Assembly: GCA_003956705.1 (NCBI GenBank)
Contig: QZCP01000007.1
Coordinates: 193,056 to 257,055, forward strand
DNA: 64,000 bases
Direction: 5' to 3'
Source of the DNA: Brevipalpus yothersi
Taxonomy: Eukaryota > Arthropoda > Arachnida > Trombidiformes > Tenuipalpidae
The translations under genes and the position numbers were made by a program. The notes beneath the pieces are model-generated. The model worked only from the letters and a program-made list of their open reading frames with translations, did no database searches and was not told the origin of the DNA. Shown here one piece after another: positions 22,876-33,730 of this stretch (the stretch's first letter is position 1; each line of letters opens with the position of its first letter).

Positions 22876-23445
22876 AGAATAAGAAACTTTTACCAAAGCA
22901 ATTTCATAAGAAAATAAGACAAATAGTAAAAATTTTGATTTTCTCATTTTCTCATTTCTCCTGCAAGAATTTCTTTTTTCGAATGAGCTAGACCGAAGGC
23001 AGGAAGCAACATAATACATGCTTCCATTTTTTTGATTGACCCAACCAAAAAGTGAGATCGAAAAAATAGAATGAAAGCTTCCAGTGAAGTTATCTCATAG
23101 AATTAGACTTTTGACTTTTGACATTGTGCTTGTGCTTTGTGAATGAATTTTACAATTTCAATAGATTAAAACTGCTCATCGAGTAAAGTAATATTGGTCT
23201 GGCAGACATTTTTCGGGTAAAATCGAAATTTAAATTACATGTACTTCGAGAAAAAAGTTGCTGAATATAGAATAGCAGATAACTGCTCAGAGAAGGCCCG
23301 CTTTTGAACGGTAATAAATCACATGAGCAGAAAAACACTTGTTGTAAGGATGATTAGCAAGCTCATTCAATACTGAATTTTGATAATGTGTCTTATCATT
23401 TATCATATATGATGAATACTTGACAATACTTTAGAACATCGTAGG
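22876..23445. other. Spacer between cassettes 2 and 3
   Basis: About 570 bp, related to the spacer between cassettes 1 and 2 from roughly 23060 to the S1 start. No gene is seen. Confidence 0.55.
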
Positions 23446-24004
23446 ATGTGTCCTAAAGTTTATGTACAGATCCTGATGGTCCCACTTTTGATATCGTTGA
23501 GTGAGTAGAACTCTCTATCATTTCGTCTTTAAAATTCTCATTTATTCAAGTTAGAGGATCTCCAGTCATCAAAAAAGAAAATTTTTGCGATCCAGTATTT
23601 AAAAGTGGCAATGATCCTGAAAAACATCTGAGGAAGAGTGGTCAAACGAAATCAGATCAACATCCTGGGTTTTCGGTGGAAAGATCAGATTCAAGGTAAT
23701 ACTATTCTCTCAGTTTCATAGTTATGATGATTTTCCCCTATTAACACCACTCAGGTTGAATCATTCTAGCCATAGAGCTGAAGAGGATCGAAAGCCAAAG
23801 GAAGATGATGACGGTGGCATAGTTCTCGAAGCAATATTGGACCAATGTGAACAGTCCCAGGGAACTGTTTTCCAGACTTTAACTGAGGACAATTCTCAAT
23901 TAAATATCTTTCAGATAATGGCTCGTGAGCAATCGAACGATAGAATAATGAACAGTGATGTGAAAGTAGACGATGTGATATTTTTCGCTATAGCTGATGT
24001 CTGA
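23446..24004 (+). CDS. S1-family small secreted protein, cassette 3
   Basis: Exons 23446-23500, 23551-23695 and 23755-24004 give about 149 aa. A second in-frame acceptor at 23775 would give 142 aa and is the equivalent of the one used in cassette 2. Exon 1 is the standard 55 bp signal exon, here with a weaker hydrophobic core. Exon 2 keeps the R-G-x-P-V-I and N-F-C motifs of cassette 2. Exon 3 keeps C-E-Q-S-Q-G-T-V and the Q-L-N and Q-S-N-D motifs. Intron 1 is about 50 bp. The frame is intact and function is unknown. Confidence 0.7.
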
Positions 24005-24689
24005 ATTCTCCAGTGTCAATGCTATAGCATTAACCACTTTATGATCAACATTGTCAAAATAAAATGTGGATAAAGTCAGTCTTCGAGCTCAACATCTGAT
24101 CTAGTATCTATTCTTCAGCTGGAAAGTTTTCTCGTCCAAAGTATAACGAAGCCCTTTTCCAAAATTCCAAGTAAAATAGGAGAATACAAGAAACAGGGCA
24201 CTTTCATTGAAGCAATTGAAACAATTATAATTGTGAATGGAATTTGGTAGTTTGCTTATGATTTTTAGATGATTTTTTCAATTACTTATTGAGAATGGGA
24301 GAGAAAGGGGGATATCTGAAATCAGTAGATTCGATACAGCCATATAGGTTTGATAGATTTAGTGAATTTTCGCGTTGTACTTATTGAAATCAAGAAGATC
24401 AAATGAAATTTTTTTTCAGTGTTCTTGAGCTGAAAAAATCTGCAAGAAATTTGTTCACTCAATCATTATCCGATTACAGATTCGGATTGCCTCTGTTTGC
24501 CTCACTCGCTCTCGATTATCTTTCTGAATGAAACTGAATAACATCTGTCACCCTTCTAAATGAAATATAATTCACTAGCGAGATCAATGAGATATCCGGT
24601 GACAATGTTTTAGGATTTGTTTTGTGTGAACCGCTTTCCTGATACTGAGCATCAGAATTGATCTCCAAAACTCATGAGAGATGACTTGG
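24005..24689. other. S1-S2 spacer, cassette 3
   Basis: About 685 bp. The first part resembles the matching spacer in cassette 2 at lower identity and the last 80 bp belong to a near-identical block. No gene is called. Confidence 0.5.
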
Positions 24690-25153
24690 ATGATCCACTG
24701 CTTCCTGGGTGATGTGTTTCGATTTCTGTTATCAATTAGTATCTTGATTCTTTGTGCTGAAGGTAAGATAAAATCAAATAAAAACTGAAACATTCTCATA
24801 GAAAATTATTGAACGTAATAGGAAATTTACATGCACAAAGCAGCTACATCGAACAAATTTGTTCAGATGCATCTGAAATGCTACTATCTGGATTATCGCA
24901 ACATGAGGTGAATAGATATCTACGAGACCAGATGAATCAGAATTTTCACAAATTGAAGAAGAAAAATGGACTCAATAGTGAACAGTATCACAGGTATGGT
25001 GTACTCAAGTAACATCCAGGCTATTATGTCAATCTCTTCTTTTCTACCACAGATCTGCAGGCGATGACGAGTCTATGAGAATCGATGTTTCCACCAATAA
25101 TCAAGTTGGTAAAAATGGTCAACTGTCCAGAGTTAATAATATTGCCACAGGTT
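24607..25153 (+). repeat. Near-identical duplicated block, copy 2 of 2
   Basis: Partner of 21796-22345. Differences are a few substitutions, one of which alters the exon 2 splice acceptor of the S2 gene. Confidence 0.8.
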
Positions 25154-25680
25154 CAGCGATTAACAGCAACAACTTTCCTCTCTTCTATCAGCAGGACAAT
25201 AATATAGTTAATGAATCCGAATTGAATGAGTTACTTGTATTCATAACTTTGGGTGTTTCAGCAGGAGGAGTAGGTTCAAAGAAGAATAGAGATAAAAGTA
25301 ACCCTGCTTCAGTTAGAAATCTTCCCCAAATTTCCCCTAAAAACATCAAAAAATGTCGAGATATGATCGAAGCCATTCGTGGTAAGGCATTGGAAATATC
25401 GGACTCACCAGTGAGAGATCACTCTGGAAATGAATCATATTTGAGCTCAAGAGGTGGAAACAATGATGCTGATATAAAAACAAATTCGACTAGAATAAGA
25501 ACGAGATATGACATCGGTTTCGGTGGATACATGGCCAACTCAGACAATATAGCTACAGGACAATCAACAACAAACATAGGCAGTGAGCTTGGAGATGTAC
25601 AAACACATAGTGACTTCAAAAATTCGGTGGTCAAAATTTTTCGACTGGACGCAACTCCAATAGGCCTGGATGTTGGCTAA
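24690..25680 (+). CDS. S2-family secreted protein, cassette 3
   Basis: Exons 24690-24762, 24822-24993 and 25053-25680 give about 290 aa. The acceptor used in cassette 2 reads CATAG here, one base later, and would break the frame. The next AG (GTAATAG, 24821) restores it at the cost of seven residues, so exon 2 is placed there. Signal exon and exon 2 otherwise match cassette 2. In exon 3 the internal repeat is clearest: N-N-I-A-T-G-S in the N-terminal half and D-N-I-A-T-G-Q in the C-terminal half, each a few residues after a G-x-x-G pair. It closes with S-V-V-K-I-F-R-L-D and a short hydrophobic end. The frame is intact and function unknown. Confidence 0.7.
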
Positions 25681-26588
25681 GCTGAGAAGCTTTCACACAA
25701 GCAATTCCAACGAATGAACTGGCTCTTGAATAAAGAGCGTTTGTAAGGCCTTACAGAGGATCATGAATTTTTTTTTCGAAATTGCTTAACAGATAGAGAA
25801 AATCAGACGAATAGTAAAAATTTCGATTTTTTCAATCTCTCATTTCTCCTGTAAGAATTTCTTTTTTCGAACGAACTATAGCGAAGGCAGAGAGCAACAC
25901 AATTAGTATAGTTAGTATAATTAGTATAATTTTCCTATTGACGTTAATTAATCAGAAGAAATGAGAAATGGATTCATCTGAAAATTATAAAACATGTGTT
26001 TCAGATTATCTGCTCCTGAGATTTGGAAAAGTTTGGCGCAAAACCTATCGAGCTATCTGTCATTTTTCTTACAAAAATGAGTGCCTTAATTTTTATCCCC
26101 CTTAGCTACAAAACTCCCTTTACTCTTCTCAATCCATGATTTAATATTTATTAATTCAATTTGAGACCTTTCCCTCCTCCACAGCCTTAAGGTGACAATA
26201 AAATTTTCCAAAATAAGATGAAAAATATTCTAATCAATTTGTTCACACATTTATCCACATTGACCATTCAAACATATTATCATATTATCATCATCATACC
26301 AGAAATTCCAAGAATTGCCTTTTTTCGATTATCGAAAGGGAAATACATGTATTTGAAATTTTGCGCTCTCAACATGCTTCCAACTTTTGATTGGTCCAAA
26401 AAAAAGTGAGAAGTTTTCAAGCTTTCTGTAAGCCTTCAAGTGTGTGTTTACTAGTTTTGATGGATTTTAATTATTTTTGTTGATCTCAATTAGTGTCCAC
26501 CCATATAGACACATATATTGATATAGTTATTTATTTGATTTTGTTTTGATATCAGTAACCAGTTCTCATCCAAATAAGCCCAGTCAAA
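25681..26588. other. Spacer before V-ATPase subunit E
   Basis: About 900 bp of AT-rich DNA, including an imperfect repeat of TTAGTATAA near 25900-25930. The 63-codon frame at 26218-26409 has no support. The last 100 bp are presumably the V-ATPase E promoter and 5'UTR. Confidence 0.5.
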
Positions 26589-27630
26589 ATGTCGCTCAGC
26601 AATGCTGATGTCCAAAAACAGGTAAGATATAAGATATAAGCTTGCTGTTTTGGTTACTCAATGTGGTCAAGCTGGATGTGGTTGACTTTGATACTCCCTT
26701 TTTTCACTGATAAATTGATAAAATGGGCATATTGTGATTAATTTAATTATTATCTATTCACCATAGATTCAACACATGATGGCTTTCATTGAGCAAGAAG
26801 CTCAAGAGAAAGCGGAAGAAATTGAAACCAAGGCGGAGGAAGAATTTGAGATCGAAAAAGGTAGACTTGTTAATGAGCAAAGGATGAAGATCATCGAATT
26901 TTTTGAGAAGAAGGAGAAAATGGTTGAAATCCAACGGAAAATGTAAATATTGATGTTCATAAGCACTAGTTTTTGTATGTAAGACAAAAAATATCCATAC
27001 ATTTCTCATCTTGTTACCAATTTTCCAGACAAAACTCTCACATGCTACAGAGTGCTCGTTTGAGGCTACTTAAAGCTCGAGAAGATCACATTCGAAGTGT
27101 CACAGAAGAAGCAAGACAAAAGCTCATCGAAGTCACCAAAAATCAGCAGACATATGCTGTTGTTCTTCGTAAATTGATTGCTCAGGTAATATGTCCACTT
27201 TCCATACCTGTAGATGATGCTCATTGATACTTTCTTCCTTCCGCAGTCAATGTTTTTGCTATTAGAAGATAAAGTTGTTATTCATTGTCGTCAGCAAGAC
27301 CATAGTTTAGTTGAAAGTGTTCTAGGAGAAGCTTTACAAGACTATAAGACCGCCACTGGTAAAGAGTGTAAAGCTGTGGTGGACAATGAAAAACGTCTTC
27401 ACCATGACTCGTGAGTATCTTATTGCCATGAATGAATTGCTTTATAAAACAAAATTGTTTCTCTGATTGATTTTTACAGATGTGGTGGAATAGAAGTCAC
27501 AGCCCATGGTGGAAAAATAAAAGTTACCAATACTTTAGAGAGTCGTTTGGAGCTGATTATCCAAAATTGTCTACCTCTTATTCGAGTAGCTCTGTTTGGT
27601 CGTAATCCCAATCGTACTCATGATGATTGA
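26589..27630 (+). CDS. Vha26: V-type proton ATPase subunit E
   Basis: Exons 26589-26621, 26767-26942, 27029-27185, 27247-27410 and 27480-27630 give 226 aa, the usual family length. The product is the peripheral-stalk subunit E of the V1 sector, which with subunit G holds the catalytic hexamer against rotation as protons are pumped into endosomes, lysosomes and across apical membranes. The N-terminal half (about 10-110) is a charged coiled coil starting I-Q-H-M-M-A-F-I-E-Q-E-A; the C-terminal globular half has C-G-G-I-E-V and N-T-L-E-S-R-L-E motifs typical of the family. All phases are consistent and no residue looks missing. Confidence 0.95.
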
Positions 27631-28457
27631 GTCAATTGTGAATCTTTTTCCTCATCTTTCTCTTGTGTGGTTTTAAACGGAAAGAAATTGATTGTCTTTG
27701 GATTGATTTTCTGTGATATAATCGCTAGAGATAATAGTCTATTCACTCCAGAGTATTATTCACTTCGTTCTCATATTCAAGTGGTTCCAGTTTGAGCATT
27801 CCCGAGTGTTATGCATGGTATTTGTAAGAGTCAAGTAATCAAGAATTAAACAAGTTTGATTGGTAGTGAATACAATTCACTGCTATGCAAGAAGATCATA
27901 TGATTTTTCGAAGATTTCAGATTGTCCCAAAATCTGACTAACATGCCAAATATTATGCAACTTTTCCATCTGAAATATATACTGGAATCATAGTTCAGGA
28001 GATGGACAAGAACTTCATTCTAGATATCAGTGTCAGAAGGATTTTTTCACTCTCCAATCTTTCCTTGAATTGGACCATTTTTCTTGGTAGAATCAGACAC
28101 TCCTCAAGATCATCTTATCATACATTGAGAATTGGATACAAATCATTGCAGAATTAGAGAATCGAGCGATCATGAATTAATAAACTAAGACACATGGAGG
28201 CCGCTTGAACGCCTTGAAAATTATCAACATGGGTTCATTTTAATTGTGAACAAAGTTGATCACCTTTGATGCAATATATTCATGCAAAAATTTGCTATTT
28301 CATGGAATGTGAGAAATATGAAGTAGTGTTCAAGTTTTGATATATTGAGATTTGTGGCCCATGGCAATCATGTAGCTATTGATAGAAAGTATCATTATTT
28401 GGTTTCATGTCATGGCGTTGCCCTAATACTTTGGTCCAGTAGCTTCTCCTTTCTTTT
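27631..28457. other. Intergenic region
   Basis: About 830 bp downstream of V-ATPase E and of the convergent minus-strand gene. No open frame, repeat or structured RNA is convincing. Confidence 0.5.
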
Positions 28458-28814
28458 CTAACAATTGTTCATTTCAGGAGCACAGCAAGCAACCCAGAAA
28501 CATGTCTCCGTTCCTGAGGTCACATTCATGCAGCAACACATTAGGACAAGGCTAAAAAGCCATATTCCGATAATGGCATAGAGAAAGATAGCCCACCAGT
28601 TTGCTGTTGATTGACTTGAACCTTCGATAGAAGAGATCATCTCTGGATTAATCAAATATAATCGAGGAATTTTCCATATCGATTACTTACTTGATATGGG
28701 TTCCGCTTTTTCCGTTGGATGATTTATCGTAGCTTCACCCAAATATCTTCCATCGTTGAACTTGATGTGGACACTTATTGTGAACAAGATCAGAGTGAAT
28801 GAGAACCTACCCAT
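28458..28814 (-). CDS. Small cysteine-rich single-pass membrane protein
   Basis: Two minus-strand exons, 28691-28814 and 28458-28642, give about 102 aa across a 48-bp intron with a GTAAGT donor and a CCAG acceptor. The first 15 or so residues form a signal peptide. A short luminal segment follows, then a TM of about 22 residues (A-N-W-W-A-I-F-L-Y-A-I-I-G) running directly into a C-C-C motif, with a Cys-rich C-terminal tail (W-V-A-C-C-A-P-E-M-N-N-C). The juxtamembrane cysteines look suited to palmitoylation. I do not recognise a family. The gene is convergent with V-ATPase E upstream. Confidence 0.6.
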
Positions 28815-29550
28815 GGTAAGTTAGAAGGTGAAAAAATTCCAAAAAATCAAGCCAGTCTAACATGTTTGTTGATACTTTTTTACAGATTATTCAATCATTT
28901 CTCATCAAAACAATGGAGGCGTGCCGTTAATTGAGAAAGGTGCTTCATCATCTCTTAGGCGACATTGTTTCATAAGTAAGAGTAATTCCACTCAACGAGT
29001 AATATTTCAAACATCATGAATTGATCAACTTCAAACCATGATTCCATCATTCAAAATAATTAATTATTCTGGTCCTACTGGGGGCTTTATGAAATGTTTT
29101 ATCAATCGATCAGTCATAAATTGTTCATGTTTTGTTGATTAGCAGCTTTCAATCATAAATGTAGAAGCTTTTTCGACTCAAAATTTTTGAGCTTCCTCGA
29201 GTTTTTGTTGCTTAGCCTCTTATTTTGAAACAAATTTTCGGAATGATTTCTCTTTCGATTCATTTCAACAACAGTAATATATGATGGCCGTCTTCGTTGC
29301 AGGAGAAAATCTTATTTTTTCCAATTTCTTGCAAATTCGACCTGAATAACTTCGCTCTCCTATGAGATCCAATTGCGTAAAAGAAATCTTCCTCGATCTT
29401 CTGAACAGAATGCACGTTATTGCTGACCCCAGTCGGAAAATCTTCATATTTTTCAATCAAAGTTCACATTTTACTGATTGCAAACGATCTATACATATTG
29501 ATTGAAAAAAAATTCGGTAAAATTCACAACTGCCAACCACTATGACGGAA
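28815..29550. other. Intergenic region
   Basis: About 735 bp between the small membrane protein and the chitin-binding gene. Overlapping minus-strand frames at 29260-29460 have no conserved features and are not called. Presumably it contains the 3'UTR of the chitin-binding gene. Confidence 0.45.
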
Positions 29551-32500
29551 TCAACATGGAGGCCAAGCAGCTTCTGGATAATTGCAAACCGAAAATCTTT
29601 CATCGAATATCAAGCCCGCTGGACAGTCAAAGCTATACTTAGAGAAACCAGGGAAGCCTTCATGGACCACACATCGATGAAATTTGCCACATTCTGATGT
29701 GTCTCGGAAGAAACCTTCTTTTCGACACTCAAATCGATTCTGATTTTCTTTTCCTGGCATAACACATTCCATTGGTTTGTGAGGCTCCTTTTCTTGACTA
29801 ATTGGACTTTCGGTAGTTGTTGTGGTTGTGGTCGTTGTACTTGGCTTTTTGGTTGTAGTGGTTGTACTTGGCTTCCTGGTAGTAGGCCTACTCGAGACGA
29901 CAGGTCGCCTCTTTGGTTTCTTCTCTCCACCTTCCTCTGGATTCTCCTCTGGTTGAGTATCAGAATCTTCCTCTGGATTCTCACCTTGACGATTCTGTTC
30001 GTCAGGATCCTCTTTTCTCTGTGGCTTAGGCCTTTTTTGTCCTCTTGCAGTGGGTCCTTTTCTTCCTTCATCCTCATTGTCAGGTGATTGATCATCTTCC
30101 TTTGGCTGACCTTTTCTAGGCTGTGTCTTGCCACGAGCTTTTGGTGTCTTTTTCGGCTTTTCATCTTCATCAGTTTTCTGCTCATCTTTTGGATCTTTCT
30201 GATCTGGTTCATTCTCATCTACCTTCTGTTGATCTTCAGGCTTATCCGGCTCAGGCTCTTGATCATCTTTTTGCTCCTCTTTGGGTTCCTCTTTTTTCTT
30301 TGTACCTGGTTTCTTTCGAGACTCTGGTTTCGCTTTTGGCTCTTTTTCATCATCCTTATCATTTGGTTTTTGTTCTGGTTGCTGGTCATCTTGGTCATCT
30401 TCTTTCGGCTCTTCTTCAGGCTGCTTTTTCTTCGATTCTGGCTTTTGCTTTGGTTTTTTGCCTTTAGTCTCTTCATCAGGTTTCTGTTGGTCTTCTGGTT
30501 CCTGTTCACTATCATCCTCTTTCTGATTATCTGGCTTTGGACTGGGTTTTGCCTTCGGTTTTGGCTTTTCATCTTTTGCCCTTTCCTCTATTCCTTTTTC
30601 ATCATCTTCCGGTTCCTTTTTCTGGTCATCATCATCTGGTTCATTTCCATTCGATTTTTTATCATCATCTTTCTTATCCTTCTCGGGCTCCTGTTCATCT
30701 GATTTATCTTTTTTATCAGGTTTCTCATCACCAGGTTCTGGCTCTTTATCGTCTGGCTGAGAACTTTTCGGGGTTGTACTCTTACTTTTGGGCTGTTTTT
30801 TTGGCTCTTTTTCTTCTGGCTTCTCATCCTCAGGACTACCTGGAGTTGAGGAATCCTCTTTATTCTGTTGCTCTGGCTCCTTATCTTCTGGTTCCTTTTT
30901 CTGTGGCTCTTCTTCCTTCTGATCATCTTTATCAGGAGCTCCAGTGGTAGTACTTTGTTCTCCATCTTTTCTTCGAGCATCGAGATCAGGATCTTTCTCA
31001 GTATTCTCTTCCGGTTCCGGTGTGGTAGACGATTTGTCTTCCTTTTGTTGTTGATCATCCTCTTCTTTGGGGGTTGTCTTATTCTCATCTTCATCTGGAC
31101 TGCTTGTGGTGGTTGATTTCTGTGGATCCTCTTCATCATTCTTGTCTTGCTCATCTGGTTCCTTTTTCTGCTCAGGCTTTGATTTTTTCTTCTGATTTTC
31201 GGATTCTGGCTCTTCTTTCTGATCTTCATCTACTTTTGGAGTTGTTACTTGATCTTTATCCTTCTCTTGTTCATCAGGTTTTTGCTCATCTGGTTCCTTT
31301 TTCTGTTGCTCATCTTCCTCTGGCTTTTGTCCTGGTCTCTCACGATTAGGACCGTTAGCTTTTGGACTTTTAGGTGAATGCTGGGCATTTTCATCTTCCT
31401 CATCCGGTTCGTTTGATTTTCCATCAGACTTTTTCTTTGGTTTTCCACCCTTTGTGCCAGGCTTCTCTTCATCATCTTTTTTCCGATGATGAGCATGTTC
31501 ATCTTCCTCAGATTTATCAGGCTCTTGTTGATCTGGTTTGCCTTTTCCTTTCGGTCGAGAGTCTCCTTTTGATTTGGGTTTCTCTGGTTCCTCTTGATTG
31601 TCACCCTCATCCGGCTGTTGTTCATCAGATTTATCAGGTTTTTGAGCTTTTTCTTTAGGCTTTTTTGGTTTGCCTCCCTTATTATCTGGCTTATTCTGAT
31701 CATCTGGAGAATCGGCTGGAGATTGCTCATCCTCATCAGGCTTATCTTTATCTGGTTCTTGCTGATCAGGCTTATTTTTGGGTTTCGAAGTTCCCTTTGA
31801 TTTGGGCTTAGGCTCCTCTTCCGGATCCTCTCCATCACTTGGCCTCTGTTCGTCTGGTTCACCAGACTTTTTGGGTTTTTGTACCTTCTTATCCTTAGGT
31901 TTCGATTCTTTCTTAGGACTTGGTTTAGGTTCCTCTTCTCCTTGATCACTATCATCTTCCTTTTGGTCAGGCTTTTCATCTTTCTGTTCATCGTCTGGTT
32001 GCTTCTTCTTAGGTTTGCTATCTTTCTTCGGCTTTGGTCCTGGTTCATCATCGTCCCAATCTGGCTCGGGAACTTTATCATCTTCATCTTTCGGGGGCTT
32101 CTTTTTCGAATCTGGCTTTCGATCATCCTTAGGTTTTTTTGATCCAGGCGGCTTTTGTTCTCTATCGTTCTTCTTTTCAGGCTGAATTAAGAATTTCACC
32201 TCATAAGTAAGCTCACATAAAATAATATCTACTCACTTCTTCCTCTGGTTTTTCATCCTCAGGCTCTTGATCCTGAGGACTATCATCTTCCGGTTGTGGA
32301 CGAGACTTTTTGGGTTTCATCGCTGGCCTCCTCCTGGATGGTGATGGTGGAGGAGGACGTTTGGGTTTCGGCTCAGGTTCTTCCGGCTCATAATTGTTAC
32401 CATTTTCTGGTTCCTCTGGTGGACCTCGAGGTCTTTGAGGCTAAAAAAATTCAAGAAAGCATTCAATTAATGAGAAATTTTCCCAGAAAATCTTCCAATT

Positions 32501-33238
32501 TTCTCTCTCCTACCTGAACAGGGTAGGATGGCTCATCAAATCCATCATCATTATCTGGTATATTTTGGGGAGGCTGATCTTGTTCCGGTGACCATGGCTG
32601 TCTAGGTCTTGGGGAACGAGGTGGTGAAGGTGGTTGTCTCTGTGGATTTTCACAACCCGGAACTTCTCGTTTCCAATTACATATTCCTAGATTATCATCG
32701 AATACTAATCCTGCTGGACATTTGAATTTATATTCGATGAAGCTTCCGTACCCATTCGATACACAAGCGTAAAACTTTCCACAATCTGTTTCATCTCGGA
32801 ACATTCCTTCCTGCTGACATCGATCTTTGGGAGGTGATGATGGTGGTCCACCATCTCCACCACCGACATAATTTTGATTTGCTCCGGAACCACATCGACC
32901 ACCGGCTTGAGCTGGATAATTGCAAACGGACAAATCTTCATCGAAAACTAATCCACTTGGACAGGAAAATTGAAATGCTACCAAGTTGCCTGAGCCTTGA
33001 TCAACACATCGGTGAAACGATGTGCAATCTGGATTGGCGAAAAAACCTTCCTCACGACATTCTGATGAGCTACTTGAACCTACTCGAAAATTGAATTAAT
33101 AAGAGTAATCCAGAGTTAGCTGTGGACACTTTCGCTGGAAAGGGAATGCTATTTACCTTGTGGTTCGTATTGACCGAATGTTGTCGATGGAAAACTTGCT
33201 ATTAAAATAGTTAATATTAAATGAATAATGTGTGGCAT
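29551..33238 (-). CDS. Secreted chitin-binding protein with three CBM14 domains and long charged linker
   Basis: Minus-strand exons 33157-33238, 32514-33079, 32237-32440 and 29551-32181 give about 1160 aa. A signal peptide (about 1-22) is followed by two CBM14 (peritrophin-A) domains at about 33-92 and 105-165, each with six cysteines and the S/A-G-L-V-F-D-x-x-L motif. A Pro/Arg/Gly-rich stretch follows. Then come about 800 residues of Lys/Glu/Asp/Pro/Gln low complexity with almost no hydrophobic residues, a Thr-rich mucin-like run, and a third CBM14 domain at the C-terminus. The product should bind chitin in cuticle or peritrophic matrix and link fibres through both ends. The charged spacer is far longer than in usual peritrophins. 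Phases agree across all introns. Confidence 0.88.
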
Positions 33239-33566
33239 CTTCCAGATTCGTTATGGCCTGTGTGAGAGAAGAAAAGAAGATCATTTTTTTTACTAAAGTT
33301 CATTCAAACAGATAGTGCCAATGGCAATGACATTGCATGAGTTTCGAATATTCGTGCCAAAGGATCGCATAGTGATCAAGAAATTTGAATCTTATAGTCC
33401 AGTGAAAATTTTGGAATATCTAAATGAAAAAGTGAATGAAAGCGAGAGAGAGAGAGAGAGGAAACTTCTTTTAGTTACTCTGTTATCCAAAATAGAATGT
33501 GATGTACATGATTCATGGACCAATGAGATCATCCTTACCATCATTTCCTTCCTATTCTGAGAAATT

Positions 33567-33570
<4 letters not shown>

Positions 33571-33618
<48 letters not shown>

Positions 33619-33658
33619 NNNNNNNNNNNNNNNNNNNNNNNNNNNNNNNNNNNNNNNN

Positions 33659-33726
<68 letters not shown>
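33571..33726. repeat. (TC)n microsatellite containing an assembly gap
   Basis: TC dinucleotide repeats on both sides of 40 Ns at 33619-33658. The true repeat length is unknown. Confidence 0.95.
33619..33658. other. Assembly gap (40 N)
   Basis: Forty unresolved bases inside the TC repeat; the gap size is probably an estimate. Confidence 0.98.

Positions 33727-33730
<4 letters not shown>

Noticed and set aside
29779..32142. Several long plus-strand frames opposite the chitin-binding gene, some very hydrophobic
   Set aside because: They mirror the Lys/Glu/Asp/Pro codon composition of the minus-strand gene; none has conserved motifs or splice support.
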